Assembly (NCBI GenBank): GCA_003971905.1
Contig: RSEE01000012.1
Coordinates: forward strand, 806,001-870,000
Origin: Moniliella sp. 'wahieum'
Taxonomy: Eukaryota; Basidiomycota; Moniliellomycetes; Moniliellales; Moniliellaceae
DNA length: 64,000 nt
Direction: 5' to 3'
Part shown: positions 22,991 to 34,414 of the stretch, piece after piece
Numbering within the stretch: the stretch's first letter is position 1
Layout of the letters: the number at the start of each line of letters is the position of its first letter
Program-made: the position numbers and the translations under genes
Notes under the pieces: generated by a model
What the model saw: the letters and a program-made list of their open reading frames with translations, nothing else
Database searches by the model: none
Told to the model about the DNA's origin: nothing

Positions 22991-23564
22991 GGTTGGCTAG
23001 ACGTGAGCAGGTCAGATGAGAGTCACGAACCCATGGAATGAGAGGGGGATGTGAACGATGGCAAGAGCAACGGACATACGGTGGGGTTCGCGGTCGCGGT
23101 GGTGGGAACAAGGCGGGCGTCCGGGCCACATGGGGTGACGGGCACCGGGCGGCGAAAGAGGCTGGCAAGAAGCAAGTTCAACACTTAAAGCTCGCACGGC
23201 GCCAGTGTTCGATGTTTGTCCAAAACGGACCACTGCTCTGGTGCCTCGTCGCTGCGGCGAATTAATGCGTCCTTGCATTACAACCCTAACGCGCTGCGGG
23301 CCAGAACAGCGTGGCCACCACCGCAGGCCCGTCCCACCGAAGCAGGGACTTACCCACCGACAACACCAAGAAGGTACGTGTCAGCCGGGGGGGGCTATTT
23401 ATGGGCGGGACGGCGCCAATTGCGCCAGAAGCCTCTTGGAAGCCTTTTGCGCGTGGGCCGTGGCGCCTATTTGGCTGTCTCCAGCGGAAAGTGTTGCGAC
23501 CTGGCAAGGACGCAGGGGGGACTGACTGATTGATGATTGTTGATTGCTGTCGTGCTCAGGCAAC
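22991..23564. promoter_or_regulatory. Shared RPL16/RPL32 promoter with AACCCTAA element and leader introns
   Basis: Both genes appear to have an intron in the 5' leader: 22997-23079 for RPL16 (minus) and about 23374-23559 for RPL32 (plus; GTACGT...CTCAG, with a CTGAC branch site near 23522). Between the two donors lies AACCCTAA at 23282-23289, a perfect match to the Tbf1-type site (RCCCTAA) that controls ribosomal-protein genes in several yeasts. A related AACCCTA lies upstream of RPS21. The regulator is inferred. Confidence 0.6.
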
Positions 23565-23957
23565 ATGGCGGCCACTACCATCCCCATCGTCAAGAAGCGC
23601 ACCAAGAAGTTTACCCGCCACCATGCGGACCGCTACAAGCGTCTTGCCACCTCGTGGCGTAAGCCCAAGGGTATCGACTCGGTCGTCCGCCGCCGCTTCC
23701 GCGACGTGACCAAGATGCCCAAGATTGGGTACGGGTCGAACAAGAAGACGCGGTACCTGATGCCCAACGGCTTCCGTCGCTTCGTCGTGTCCAACCCGCA
23801 GGACGTGAGCTTGCTGCTGATGCACAACACGACCTACGCTGCGGAGATTGCGCACAACGTTTCTTCCAAGAAGCGTGTCCTGATTCTCGAGCAGGCCAAG
23901 GCCCTCGGCGTCAAGGTGACCAACGCCAACGCTCGCGTGCGCTCGGAGGAGAACTAA
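23565..23957 (+). CDS. RPL32: 60S ribosomal protein L32 (eL32)
   Basis: A clean 130-residue ORF starting [20 protein letters not shown] and including [40 protein letters not shown] and [16 protein letters not shown], ending [12 protein letters not shown], the universal eL32 pattern. The ATG at 23565 is chosen because the upstream in-frame ATG (23544) would lie inside the probable leader intron, whose CAG acceptor is at 23557-23559. Confidence 0.97.
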   Translation: MAATTIPIVKKRTKKFTRHHADRYKRLATSWRKPKGIDSVVRRRFRDVTKMPKIGYGSNKKTRYLMPNGFRRFVVSNPQDVSLLLMHNTTYAAEIAHNVSSKKRVLILEQAKALGVKVTNANARVRSEEN

Positions 23958-24319
23958 ACCACCGTGGTTCCTTGGCTAGTGCCCCTGTTGAGCATGGTGA
24001 TGCCTCTCGCAACAGGATGCTCATGAGCCTATGTTCCTCCTCTGTACTCTGCCCCTACTCTTTGCATAGGATCCATGTATCCGTTGTGCTAAGGGTGGTT
24101 CGGCTGGCGTCACCAGCGTCAACCTTTGCTGTGGGTGCGCTCTTGTGCTGCGTTCTTATGCTTGCTTAGCGCCCATGCTCCAAAACGCCATGCGCACACT
24201 ATTGCTCAAAACATATGGCATTACACGCGCTCTTGTTGATGTTTCATAGTACCCTCGTTTCGTTCTCAGTTTGGCGCAGCAGGGATTGGCAACAGGAGAG
24301 AGAATGTGGGCATTGGGGG
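23958..24319. other. Convergent 3' gap between RPL32 and the Rrn6-like gene
   Basis: About 360 bp that should hold the two 3' untranslated regions. It is relatively T-rich on the plus strand. No gene was seen. Confidence 0.45.
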
Positions 24320-27300
24320 TCAAAAGCCGCCCAAGCGCCTCCGCTTGGCTGCGGGCTTCCGGGCACGGTTGGCATGAACACCCGGAACCGCTTGCGAGGC
24401 CGTGACGGGCTGCGACGAGGACAGAGCGGTGGGTTGAGAAGATAACTGTGGTCGGGCATTGCGCGTGGGCGCAGCGAGGTAGGGGTGGGCGCAAAGGCTT
24501 GCGGAACCTGAGTCTGAGCCAAGGCGCGGGAAGGGTGGCAAGCGGCCGCGAATGCGGTAGAGGCTGGCTCATGCTCACCATGTCCTCCCCCGGTGGACGG
24601 GGGGTGCGCGATTGGGAGCGAGGGGTCCGGCTCCGGTGCGGGGTTGGCGGGACTGAGGCCGAAGCCGAGCGTCGAGACGGGTTGGCAACGTCGTTAATCG
24701 CCGCAAATACTTCCTTTGCGTCCGGCCTGGGTAAATGGTAACCTGGATCTTGCCCGACCCCTCAGCCGGTCGTCCTCCGACAACGGGTCGGGCCAGTCTT
24801 GGAGGAGCAATGCCGCTGCCGAGTCGGCCGAGAGGGTAGGATGAGATTGTTTTGTCGATTTGGACCAGCCAGGGGTGGGCAGTGGTGAGCCCACGCCTGC
24901 CCATACGGTACTGGGTAGTCCGACGAGGCTCGGGGGGCATGCGAAACTCGCACTGGACTTGGGCCCGCTCCAGGGTAGAGCCAGCTTCGGAATAGGTACG
25001 ACGATCCCCAGACAGCTCGACCAGGGAGGAAGAAAGTTGCAGATCCCATTCGACCATCTGACGGGCCCAGCGTTCGGATGATGGACCTTCATCCGGGCCT
25101 ACGGACGAGACACCAACGCCCACGCTCTCGTCCACGGCTAACGGGGTCGTGTCGTGAGTGAATTCAAGAACGCAGCGCGTCCGCATAGCCTTCATGAACC
25201 GCCTCCGAGTCCGGACAGGAACGTATGGCAGGCAAGGTAATGCGCTAGCAGGGGCGCCGGGTGGGTCGATCAGGGAATGAATAAACTCGTACAGTAGCTT
25301 GGGGGCCCGACCCGTAGTTGACTGCGGCATCACTAACCCCTCGTCCTCGTCCAGACATGTGAGCAGCTCACCCAATGAAGTTGGATGGATTCCTGGCGCA
25401 GCCTCCACCAGGCGGCCTTGCAACGCGCTCATCCATATTCGGCTGTAATCCACTGTTCGTGCGCTGCTAGCTTGGGACGCTTTGGGAGGGCGGGAGCATA
25501 GTGAGGAGGACGTGTTGGCCTGGGGGGTGCATAGCATCTCAAGCTCCTCCAACAGATGTCCATCTGTTTCCGCCGACGGGGAGAGAGGGAAGGGTGCTTA
25601 GGCGCGGAGGGGGTCCAGCGCGTCCAGATCCGAGTTCGACCATCGGGAATGGGCTCCAGCTTCTCCGGTCCGTCATGCCAAAGTTCATACTCCCCCTCCA
25701 TACCTCCTCCTCCTCCTCCTCGTCCCTCGCAGGAAGAGGGGTAAGTTCGACAGCGTGCTCGTCCGATGAGCTAAACCGAGCACCGACACCGTGCCGTGTG
25801 AGCGAGCTGAAACAAAGGCATAAGGGCAATCGTACTCATCGCCCATCCGGGCGCCAAGGCAGCGAGAGGCAAAAGTAATGGTGCAGAGAAGGGCAAGAGA
25901 CCTTCAGGAAGAAGAGAAGGAACCTGGTACGTTCTCCCCCTTGGTGGACACAGTCCGTTCTGCGCGGCAGCCCAGTGGAAGGGGAGGGAGGAGGATAGGG
26001 GGTATAAGCGGTGAGAACGCGCGAGTAACGTGAGAGAGCAGGACATGATGATGAACCTCGTCCCCACCCTCTTCTACGCCCCAGTTCAAGTCATTGGTTG
26101 GGAGAGGAGGGAGTCGGCACCCGCTCTCCCTCGGCCTCTCTCCCTAATGGGTCGGCATCAGGCACAGTCCAACTCTCCTCGCATCCACGTCCTCCACTGC
26201 CAAAGGAAGTAGGGACAACGTCAAGGAAGGATCTGGTCCGCGCATATGATCCCATATCCGAAGGGGTCGCAAAGGAACATCCCTTCGGCCCCGAACGAGG
26301 GTAGGAGACACGTCGAGGCAGACCACTTCGGCCAAGGTAGAAATATAGACCAATCCCTTGATTGCGTTCCCTGCGCGGCGGGCCGGGGCACAGACGACAC
26401 TGGTCACTTGGTCTTGGCTCGCGATTGCCTTGTGCGGAGTGGCGAAATAGAGCAACGTCTGTTCCCACCGCTCCGTTAGCTCAGGGTCCCGGTGCTGTAG
26501 CAAAAGCACTTGCGAGGCGTTCCAGACCACAAAGGACCTCCCGGTCCCGCAAGGACATGCCATGGACTGTCCGAATCCGGCAACTCTCCGTCCATTTCAA
26601 TCCTTGATTCAAGAGGATCAGTAAGCACCACCACGCTAGCTTGCCCCCCTCGGTAACGAGAAGAGCACAGATGCCCGACGAAGACAGACCCAGAGCACAC
26701 CCACCCCAGGGGTCGGTTCCTACTCGCTGGCCCTGTACGTCGACGGGTAGGCCTCCATCAAAGTCCATCAGGTCCACCGAAGAGAGTAGAGTGGAAATCC
26801 CTTGGTGCGGATACGGCGTGACGAGTTACGCACGACGCTGGCCAAGAGGAGCTTGTTGCGCGTTTGCACCATGAGCCAGGGGCGAGGAAACTTGGGGAAG
26901 GGAGAGGGTTGGGTGTCATGGGCTGAGCATATCTGCACGGAATGAATGGGTAGGCGGAACACATGCGAAGGGATGGCGCTGGCATGGAGAACAAATCCAT
27001 CCTTGGGTCCTTCCGCCTCTGGATCCTTATCCGGGTCGCCATCCAAGGGGGCGAGAAGACCCTGGTTGTCATCTTGGCCCTCGTCTTCGTCTTCGTCGGA
27101 CCGGGCCATGGGCTTGGAGAGGGAATTAACAAAAAGCATATTACGCCCAGGCCCCCCGACATGAACCGAGATTAACTCGCCCTCGCACAGGCCCACAGCC
27201 AGATGAGAAGGCATGCCCAAGTCGCGTTTGGGCGCGGCAGGCACGGCGCGCTCCCCGTGCTTGGCGCGCCTCTGCGAAAAGTAGTGTTTGCGCAAAGCGA

Positions 27301-27936
27301 GCAGGGGATCCGTCGCACATCGGGAGGAAGATTCACATCGGTGTCGGTGTGAAATGCAGAGTCCGACTCGGGAGCCGAATCGACCGAAGCAACGGGCTCC
27401 GGCAACGACGTCTCGACGCTTTGCGCGACAACCACTGGCAAGGCCGGCGTAGAGTCGACCAGCAACTCTAGTGGCACCCCCGACGCCGAAGCGGCATTTA
27501 GGACAGCAGCAATGCCGTCTTCTGGTGTCCCATCCAGACTGGTGGTGCCTGGGAAGATGACGGCAGGCTTAAACACGGCCGTGTTGGCATCGTCACGGTC
27601 GCGCAGCAATCAAGTTGGGGCTCGCGCTGAACGTCAGCACACCATGCCAAAAATCGCCTAGCCGCTCAGTGCAGAATCGGTGCAACTCGAGAGGAGAGGC
27701 CGAGGTGAGGATTTCAGCTTGTCTCTGGGAGTAGTTGTCAAGATTGCGTGGTGAAAAGGTATCACGACAGATTGTGGCTTCACGATCGTACAGCTCCACG
27801 AGCTCTGTTATTCTCAGTTCGATTCTGGGCGCAGTCACTTTTTGCATTTTTTCTTTTGATTTCGCCTTGGTGCCATAAAACAGTGAATGGTCCCACGCAC
27901 TCAACACGTTCCATGTGTTTTGGACAGCATCTACGA
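24320..27936 (-). CDS. RRN6: Probable RNA polymerase I initiation factor, Rrn6/TAF1C-like
   Basis: A long gene in many frame-shifted pieces. Blocks in order: NVLSAWDHSLFYGTKAKSKE; PSHLAVGLCEGELISVHVGG; a conserved-looking HVFRLPIHSVQICSAHDTQ, LMVQTRNKLLLASVVRNSS; WNASQVLLLQHRDPELTERW with TSVVCAPAR; and GPDPSLTLSLLPLAVED. Helical sections follow (SRIWMSALQGRLVEAAPGIH, LLYEFIHSLIDPP, WDLQLSSSLVELS), then a Ser/Gln-rich stretch and a basic end RKPAAKRRRLGGF-TGA at 24320. A beta-propeller (with an LxVRT-like block), helical bundle and a Lys/Arg-rich terminus ending GF is the layout of Rrn6, a core-factor subunit for rDNA transcription. The 5' end is unsure: no ATG precedes the first block in frame, and a CTAG acceptor after CTGAC near 27940 suggests an upstream exon. 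Identity is moderate. Confidence 0.5.
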
Positions 27937-28102
27937 ACTAGCTGAGTCAGACAGACTGCAGGATATAGGGCATCTTTTGCATACAGAATGAATGAAGCGC
28001 ATGAGGGAAGAGGGAAGTACGGGTGGGATTTGGTATGGCAAGGACTGGTACCGGGTTACCAGCCTATCCAATCCCATGCTGGGCAAGCGATACCACAGCC
28101 GT

Positions 28103-29130
28103 TTACTCCTCAGAGTTGGCGTCGCGGATGAGTAGTCACCCTTCTTGGAGTCCTCAATAAGGTTCTTGACCTTTTATATACCAAGAAGACAACCGACTGA
28201 CCCGGAGCAACCCGCATGACACGAGGCGTGATGCCCTTCCAGAAGGCCGGGCCCTCGTTCTTAAACATGTCGCAGCAACCTTGGACACACGACTAAACGC
28301 TGTTTCCCCCTCAATCCGTTGGGCCTTTTGAATGCGTGTCTTGATCGTATCAATGGGTGCGTTGGTAAACGGACCGAGCGCACCGGAAATGAGACCGATG
28401 ATCATGGTCTGGTACCCGGCAACACCTCGACGCCTTGTTGTTTTTGAGCAAAGGACTTGAGTTCTTGGTATGCGGGAAGTTGGCGGCGGTTGGTGGCCTG
28501 GCGCAACGCGGTCAGCCCCACGCCGCGGTACAACGTTGCAGGGCCTTCTTCCTTGACAATCGTGTAGAGTGCATGGGCCGCGTTCCGGTATCGTGGGCTG
28601 CTCGAGCGGATCGGCGAGAGAATGCTGCTGCGCTTGAAGACGAATTTTGACCACCTCCATGGGGTTGACCACCACAACTGCTTCCGTTGCACCAGCCATC
28701 AGACCGGCAAGGAAAACGTTGCGAGGCGCCGTCACGCCTGTTTGCTTGTCGGCCAGCCAAGACTTGTACTCGGCAAAGGAGAAGAAGCGGACTGCCATCT
28801 TGGGTACAATGCCCGTTACCACAGCGCCCAAGCCCTTGTAGAGACCGAGAACTGTCTCCTTTTAACAATGTGCACACCCGTTGCAATGAACCCGCGCGGC
28901 TTGCCCTTGCCGCGACGGCTGAGCTGCATGCGCACCTTGATCGTGTCGAGAGCGGAAGGGTGCGTGTCAGCAAGTGTGGACAATGCAGTGATGGGCAGCG
29001 CGGAGAGGAAACGGGAAGAGGTAAGAAACGGGACCAAACGTACGGTGGCATGTGATGGCCTCCGAGAAGCCGGCGATGCCACCGGCAATGAGGGAGTGGA
29101 GGGAGCGACCTTCTTGGCGTCTTTGGACAT
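28103..29130 (-). CDS. SFC1: Mitochondrial succinate/fumarate carrier
   Basis: Six-helix carrier of the mitochondrial inner membrane that exchanges cytosolic succinate for matrix fumarate. It begins MSKDAKKVAPS, HSLIAGGIAGFSEAITCHP, then LDTIKVRMQLSRRGKGKPRG, LGLYKGLGAVVTGIVPKMAV, EAVVVVNPMEVVKIRLQAQQ and NAPIDTIKTRIQKAQ. The three PxD/ExxK carrier motifs are all present and the spacing and text fit Sfc1/Acr1 closely. An intron (about 28953-29043; GTACGT donor, branch TGCTGAC) splits the first carrier motif, but its acceptor reads CG where AG is expected. Frame shifts occur near 28440, 28570 and 28180; through the last, the end reads KKGDYSS..DANSEE-TAA at 28103. It is followed closely by the Rrn6-like gene on the same strand. 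Confidence 0.88.
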
Positions 29131-29915
29131 GTCGGGCAGGCGTAGGAGTAGGGGGGAGGAGAGGGTGGTGGGGGAAAGAGAAGGGGAGCGGAGAAGACAA
29201 AAGGAGGGAAAGACGGAGGCGGGAATGCTATTATACCCTTGGGGGGGCGCTGGTTCCGGGTGAGTACTCAGACTGAGTGCTGCGAGTACTTGGGGACCAG
29301 AGTGGCTGGCTCTGACGCACTCTGAAGAGTGTTGGTACGCCGAGGCCCAGACGGCGGCATGGAGCCGTCGCGTGAGAGAGACGAGTGTCGCGCTGCCGGC
29401 GGCAGCTTCCCGTCGAGCGGAGCAGCGGCGCTACCTGGAGCCCCGCGGGACGAGTGTCCGCATCTGGTGTGGGATCGCCCGGATCCGTGCCGGCGGCCAG
29501 ACTGCCCCCACGCCAGCACGGCCCCTCCACCGGCAGCCGGATGTGACATGTGCGGCAGCACTGCACCAGTCACGGTAACCTCCCAGGTGGTCTCCGGCCC
29601 GCCCGGGCCCGGCCTTTCCGGCAGCGGAATGCGACAGATGGGTGAGCTCAGTCTGCGCTCTGAATCGGATCTGACGCCATGGGGCGCCCAAGCTTGCGAC
29701 CGAGCTGGGATACACTACCTGCACTACCTCCACGTGTTCAGCTTGAACGTTCAACCTGAACGTTCACTCGATGGGATGCATGTGATGAGCATGTGATGCA
29801 CGACGCAGCAATGCACGTCGCGTCTTGGAACCTTAGTTCGGCCTTAGGCCTTATAGCCCTCCCAGCACCACCTGGTCTGGGGCGTCGTCTGTCCTCCCCC
29901 TCAGGACTCGCAGCC
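29131..29915. other. Intergenic region between SFC1 and PMT1
   Basis: About 785 bp holding the SFC1 promoter and the PMT1 3' flank. It contains paired GAGTACT words (29261, 29283), nested TTGAACGTTCAACCTGAACG words near 29741-29766, and a GGCCTTAGGCCTTA tandem near 29843. No gene was recognised. Confidence 0.45.
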
Positions 29916-32804
29916 TCAGATGCCCAATGCCGTCGTCCCCGTCGTTCCCGCACGCGCGCCCGATTGGCCCACCCCCTTCGCCGTTGTCCCGCCCAACACC
30001 ATGTTCTGCAGCTGCTTGGCGTCGAGTCCATGGCCATTCCGTCCTGCTTCTGCCCCGCCGTTGGGAGCATCCACCGCAGCGCCCGCACCAGGCGCCCCCG
30101 AATCGTGGGCCTGGTGCGCCGCTTGCTCAAAAGCATGGTTCCCAGGTGCGGGTCCCAGCGGTCCGGTGTCCGCGTTGGTGGGGGAGGAGGAGGGCAGAGG
30201 ACCAGGTGGTGTGGTGGTTGGATGCGGGTCGACCAAAGACAACTCGGCCGTTCGCACCACTGGCGGCCAAGCACGGTACTCGGTGGTAGAAGCGGGGAAG
30301 TTGATGCAGTCCAAGTCCCAGGTTTGTCGCAGGCGAACGGCCATGCACCTATCCCGCGTCCATTCCCCGGCCGAGATGAGTGGACTGAGCCGCCAAAACA
30401 TCCATAGTCCCAGCACGACCAGGCTCACGGTGAGGTACACTCGCAGCCGCGGCTTGAGGCGGACAGTGACAGTGTCCAGCACTGTGGCGGCGGTGAGAAT
30501 GCCAAAGTAGAGGGCGGGTAGGTAATGATGCAGGAAGAGTTGGCGTTGCATGGCAAAGAAAGGGAGGTAATGCAGCAAGTAACCCGCTACCAAGAAGGCG
30601 AGGAAGCCATCGTAGTGCGCCACAAGCGCCGGGTCCAGGTCGGTGGTATGCCCCCGCTTGGCACGTAGAATCAACAGCGCCCGTGCTGCCAGGTACACCC
30701 CGACGGACGCCACGGCGCTAAACCAAACCAAGGGATTGCCCAACAGGTACACTTGGCGATGCTGCAGCGACCAATAGTTGACCCCACGCCGCAAAAACGG
30801 CCACTGCTGAGGCCGGGACTGGTAGGTGTGATGAGCAGTGATACCGGCGTTGGTGGTCCACATGACTTTTTGAAGTTCGACAAATTTGGCCCAAAAGGAA
30901 GGGACGGGGTAGTTGATTCGCTCGGTGTGAACATCTTGCTCGAGCAAAGGATGAAAGTTGGTCTCAATGTAAAAGAGGGAATTGGGACGGGTAGGCCACT
31001 GATTGCAGGTCACTTCTTGCTGGCCAAATCCCCAGTCGGGTAGGGCAACTTTGTGGCTAAACAGGTAACAGCCCAACGAGGCATGGCGCAAGCGGAAGAC
31101 GGTACGGAGCGCTTGGACCTGCTTTCGCGCTCGGCCCGCGATCGTCTCGGTTGGATCAATGACCACGATCCAATTGTCGTTGCCATCGCCAAACCCAGGG
31201 GAGCCATAGGCCGAGACTTCATGTTGATAATCCGCATCTGTCACGGGCGCCCGGACCTTATGCGAATGGAGGTGAGCGTCGGAGGCCCGATGGACCAGAC
31301 GCACGGCTGCCCCGTCGTAGAGCCAATCCAGCCGGCTCAAATGCTTCTCCACTTCGCGAGGCGAACCAGGGGGGAGCGTGAGGGGAAACCCGTCGGCGTC
31401 CACAGGCCCGTCCGACGAAGGTGCAGCGACGATTTCCCACACATTGTTGTCGTCCTCGTGGGGGTAGAGGGTGACTTGTTGCTGCTCAGAGCCAGTTTTA
31501 TAGTGGAAGGGGTGCGAGTGAAGGTACCCGCCGCGCGTATGGATATGCCGGATGGTGACAGAGCTACCAAGTGCGACTGGCACGTACGTGTCGCTCATCG
31601 CCCGTCCATGGAGTGTATGTTGGAATACAGGCGACATGAACCCGTCCCCATCGCCCGAACGATTGAGGATAGCAAAGTGGATCCAGAACGTCGAAGCATA
31701 AATGGTGAGGGGGACGACAAGGAGCGCCCCAGCTCGAGCGACAAAGTGTCGCCACAGATCCCATACAGAACTGCGGCGATCAGCGAGGCGCAGCCAGAGT
31801 TGCATGATTGTCGCCACCCCAATGGTAGCGACCGTGAAAAGCCCGACCCACTTTACGCTCAATACAAGCCCAAGCGAAACCCCAGTCGCCAGGAGCCAAC
31901 CCCACCAGGCCCGCGTAAAAGGGCGACGAGCATCCTCCTTGCCAAAGCATACCCAGCAGAGAACAGTAGTAGCAGTAAAGAGCACCAGTGGGGCGTCTAG
32001 GAAAATGTACCGACTGTGGGTCGCCAGTGCATTGTCCAGCAACACAAAACATGTGCCCACCAAGGCCGACCCAGTCCGCACTCCCGCCGCTCGAAGGGTG
32101 ATGAAAGCTACTGGGACCAGCAACCACCCACACAAGGCCGATACGAACCGCATCCCGACGTAGGGCACCGGCTGGCCAGACCGTTCTCCAACAATGTACT
32201 CATTGCCAATGTCACCAAAATCAAACTGGCCATCGTATCCCCCCAGGTACGCAGCCAGGGCGATCATAAGTTTGGCGAGAGGCGGATGCACATCGATAAA
32301 GAACTGGCGACGGATGTACTGGCTGGCAAACCCGCCGAAATGAACCTCGTCAAACCTGTTTTCGTAGCCGAGTGTCAGCCCCTGTGTCCGTCTTTTACTC
32401 GGTGCCTGCTAGGAGGAGGAAGGGGGGACTTACACAACGCTGCTCGGGCGGTCGAGATGAGAGAAACGAAAGAAAGCGGCAACGATTGCGATGGCAACGA
32501 CAAGACGCCATTCCATGTGCGCAAGAGCGGTAGTGCCGAATGAAGTAAACCCAGACGACGATGACGAAAACATTTGTGCCAGTCCCGGGAGATAAGTAGA
32601 CCCGCTGTGGTGGCTTGGAGGGTAGGCATCTGGCTTTTCCGGTTCTTCTTCCTGGGGCGAAAGCAGACCCGCTTCGATGATGGCGTCAGCGTCGTTCAAC
32701 TCCGAGGGAAAGGTGGGTTGAGATACGGCGCGCAGAGACCCAGCTCCCCGTGCGGAGGCTAAGTGCGTCCTCGCACGCACCGCCTGTGCCGTCGAAAACG
32801 ACAT
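29916..32804 (-). CDS. PMT1: Dolichyl-phosphate-mannose protein O-mannosyltransferase, Pmt1 type
   Basis: ER membrane enzyme that starts protein O-mannosylation. Exon 1 (32804-32434) gives MSFSTAQAVRARTHLASARG, a Glu/Pro-rich head and the first membrane helix (WRLVVAIAIVAAFFRFSHLD). A 78-nt intron (32356-32433, GTAAGT, branch GGCTGAC, CAG) leads to FDEVHFGGFASQYIRRQFF, IDVHPPLAKLM with the catalytic DE pair. Multiple membrane helices and three lumenal MIR repeats follow, with HTRGGYLHSHPFHYKTGSEQ, VRLVHRASDAHLHSHKV and FRLRHASLGCYLFSHKVALP. QQEVTCN and QRQLFLHHYLPALYFGI complete a close match to the Pmt1 subfamily. The cytosolic tail is long and Gly/Ala/Pro-rich. It is one of the few large genes with no frame break. 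Confidence 0.93.
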
Positions 32805-33202
32805 GGAGAGTGACTAGTGAGAGGAGCAAAATGGAAATGGCCACCAAAGGAAAAGAGGCAAGAGGTGCCGAAGGCGAGCTACTGTGGCTACAAATCAGCA
32901 GCCAGAAGGTAGGCTACCAGTAGCACATAAAGCACATCAGTCACTCGGCCACGCATGGGTGATGTGTGATTTGAGGTTTATCACTTGCTGCTTCTTGGTT
33001 TCTGCGTCGGTGTAGCAACAGCGCAGCAACCCTTCACGTGCGAGTCCGCTGGTGCCAGCAAGATCCCAGGCCAAGGAGGGAATGGGTTATGCATCTTTCC
33101 GGGCATGTCCGAAAGGGATACCCGCTTGCCCTGCACACAGGGCTAGGGCAAGCTAAGGCCCAAGTAGGTGATTAATGATTGTCTTTCTTTTGCTCGTGTG
33201 AG

Positions 33203-33591
33203 TTACTGGATTACGGTTTGCGACGGCCGAGAAACAGTAGGGAACCATACACGGATCTTTCCCTTGAGGTCTCCATAGATGGGCAAAGCAGCGTCCAGGG
33301 CGGCACAGAGAATGGAGCAGGCCGGGGGGGGCACAAAACGTGGCAAAGGCAAGCCGATACCACCAAAGATATGTGTTGCAAGACATTCCAGCCAGGTTTC
33401 GCAAGAGGATCAGGTTTACCGGTTCGGGTCGCTGGCCAGCTGTTCAGCCTGTACAGCATGTTCTCGTTCGCGAGCACGGTCGGAGGTCTGGACAATCGGA
33501 GCCGACCTGCGGAATCGTTGGCGCATGTCGAGGATGCCGCGTTCAGCACGCCACGTAGGAGCGGTAGACGTTTGAGGGATTCGGTAGACAT
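33203..33591 (-). CDS. Hypothetical small protein, frame uncertain
   Basis: The ATG at 33591 gives MSTESLKRLPLLRGVLN. One frame stays open to 33211, but codon-like content suggests shifts: ERGILDMRQRFRRSAPIVQT, SDRAREREHAVQAEQLASDP in another frame, then ETWLECLATHIFGGIGLPLP and DLKGKIRVWFP ending TVIQ-TAA at 33203. Those pieces together look more protein-like (a charged helix, then a hydrophobic section) than the open frame. I do not recognise the family. Confidence 0.35.
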
Positions 33592-33739
33592 TTCGTCCTT
33601 ATGATGCCGGAGACAGTCGCTGGGCTTGATTCCGTCGTGCTAGACGCATGGACCGGCCATCAGTCACTCGGCCAGTGCGTCCCGCACGTCCTTGCACTGG
33701 AGGTGGCACAACAAGCGCGAGGTGGGCAGGTCAAGTGGG

Positions 33740-34190
33740 AACGGTGCAGGTGCGGCAGCCACAGATGGCAGGGCCATGAAAAAGGCAGTGATGGCGAGGA
33801 GGCCAGCGAGGGCCAGTGGCCATCAGGGTGGCTACCAGTGGGTCCTCGTTGCCGCTGGGGGCTTCGGGCGTATTTGGCCACTTGGGCCGGAGCAGCCAGC
33901 CTGACGGTGGCTTATAACAAGAGCAGCTGCTATAATATACCTGGGCAGCGTAGGCCGCAAGCAGCGAGCGGGGCGGAATCTGCCAGCGGAACGCCCCCGG
34001 CATGAAGGTGCAATCACAATGGCTAGATCGGGGGGCGGTACAATGTGCCGAGTACCTGAGTGAGAATCGATGACAGCCCGCCGATGGCATCCACCTCCAA
34101 TCGCCTCTGTTGGGCTCGGGCGACGGCGGGAGCAACTTTTTGTACACGCGCGTTGCGTTGAGTAGCGCTGCCGGGTGTGGCGTTTGGCAT
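33740..34190 (-). CDS. Doubtful small multi-exon gene
   Basis: The ATG at 34190 begins MPNATPGSATQRNARVQKVA, PAVARAQQRRLEVDAIGGLS, SILTQ in a single frame, after which CAG|GTACTC could be a splice donor. Possible further exon sequence includes IPPRSLLAAYAAQ followed by GTATAT near 33945. The basic head and then helical LEVDAIGGLSSILTQV are protein-like, but the rest of the structure is unresolved and no family is recognised. Confidence 0.28.
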
Positions 34191-34414
34191 CAACCATCAC
34201 CACCGTCCTAGTCCTCGCTCCAAATACCGGCTTGCTCGATCAGGGCGAGGTAGCTGTGTGAGAAGCAGGCTCACTCCAACTCCAAACAAGAGGCATCATT
34301 AATTCGGAAAACACTATAGAGAAAGCGAGGCACTCTTGTTGGCAAAGCCAAAGAAGTGAAAGCGACGCACTGCGGGTCGGGGTCAAGCATCAAGCAATGG
34401 AGAGAGCAGGGAGG

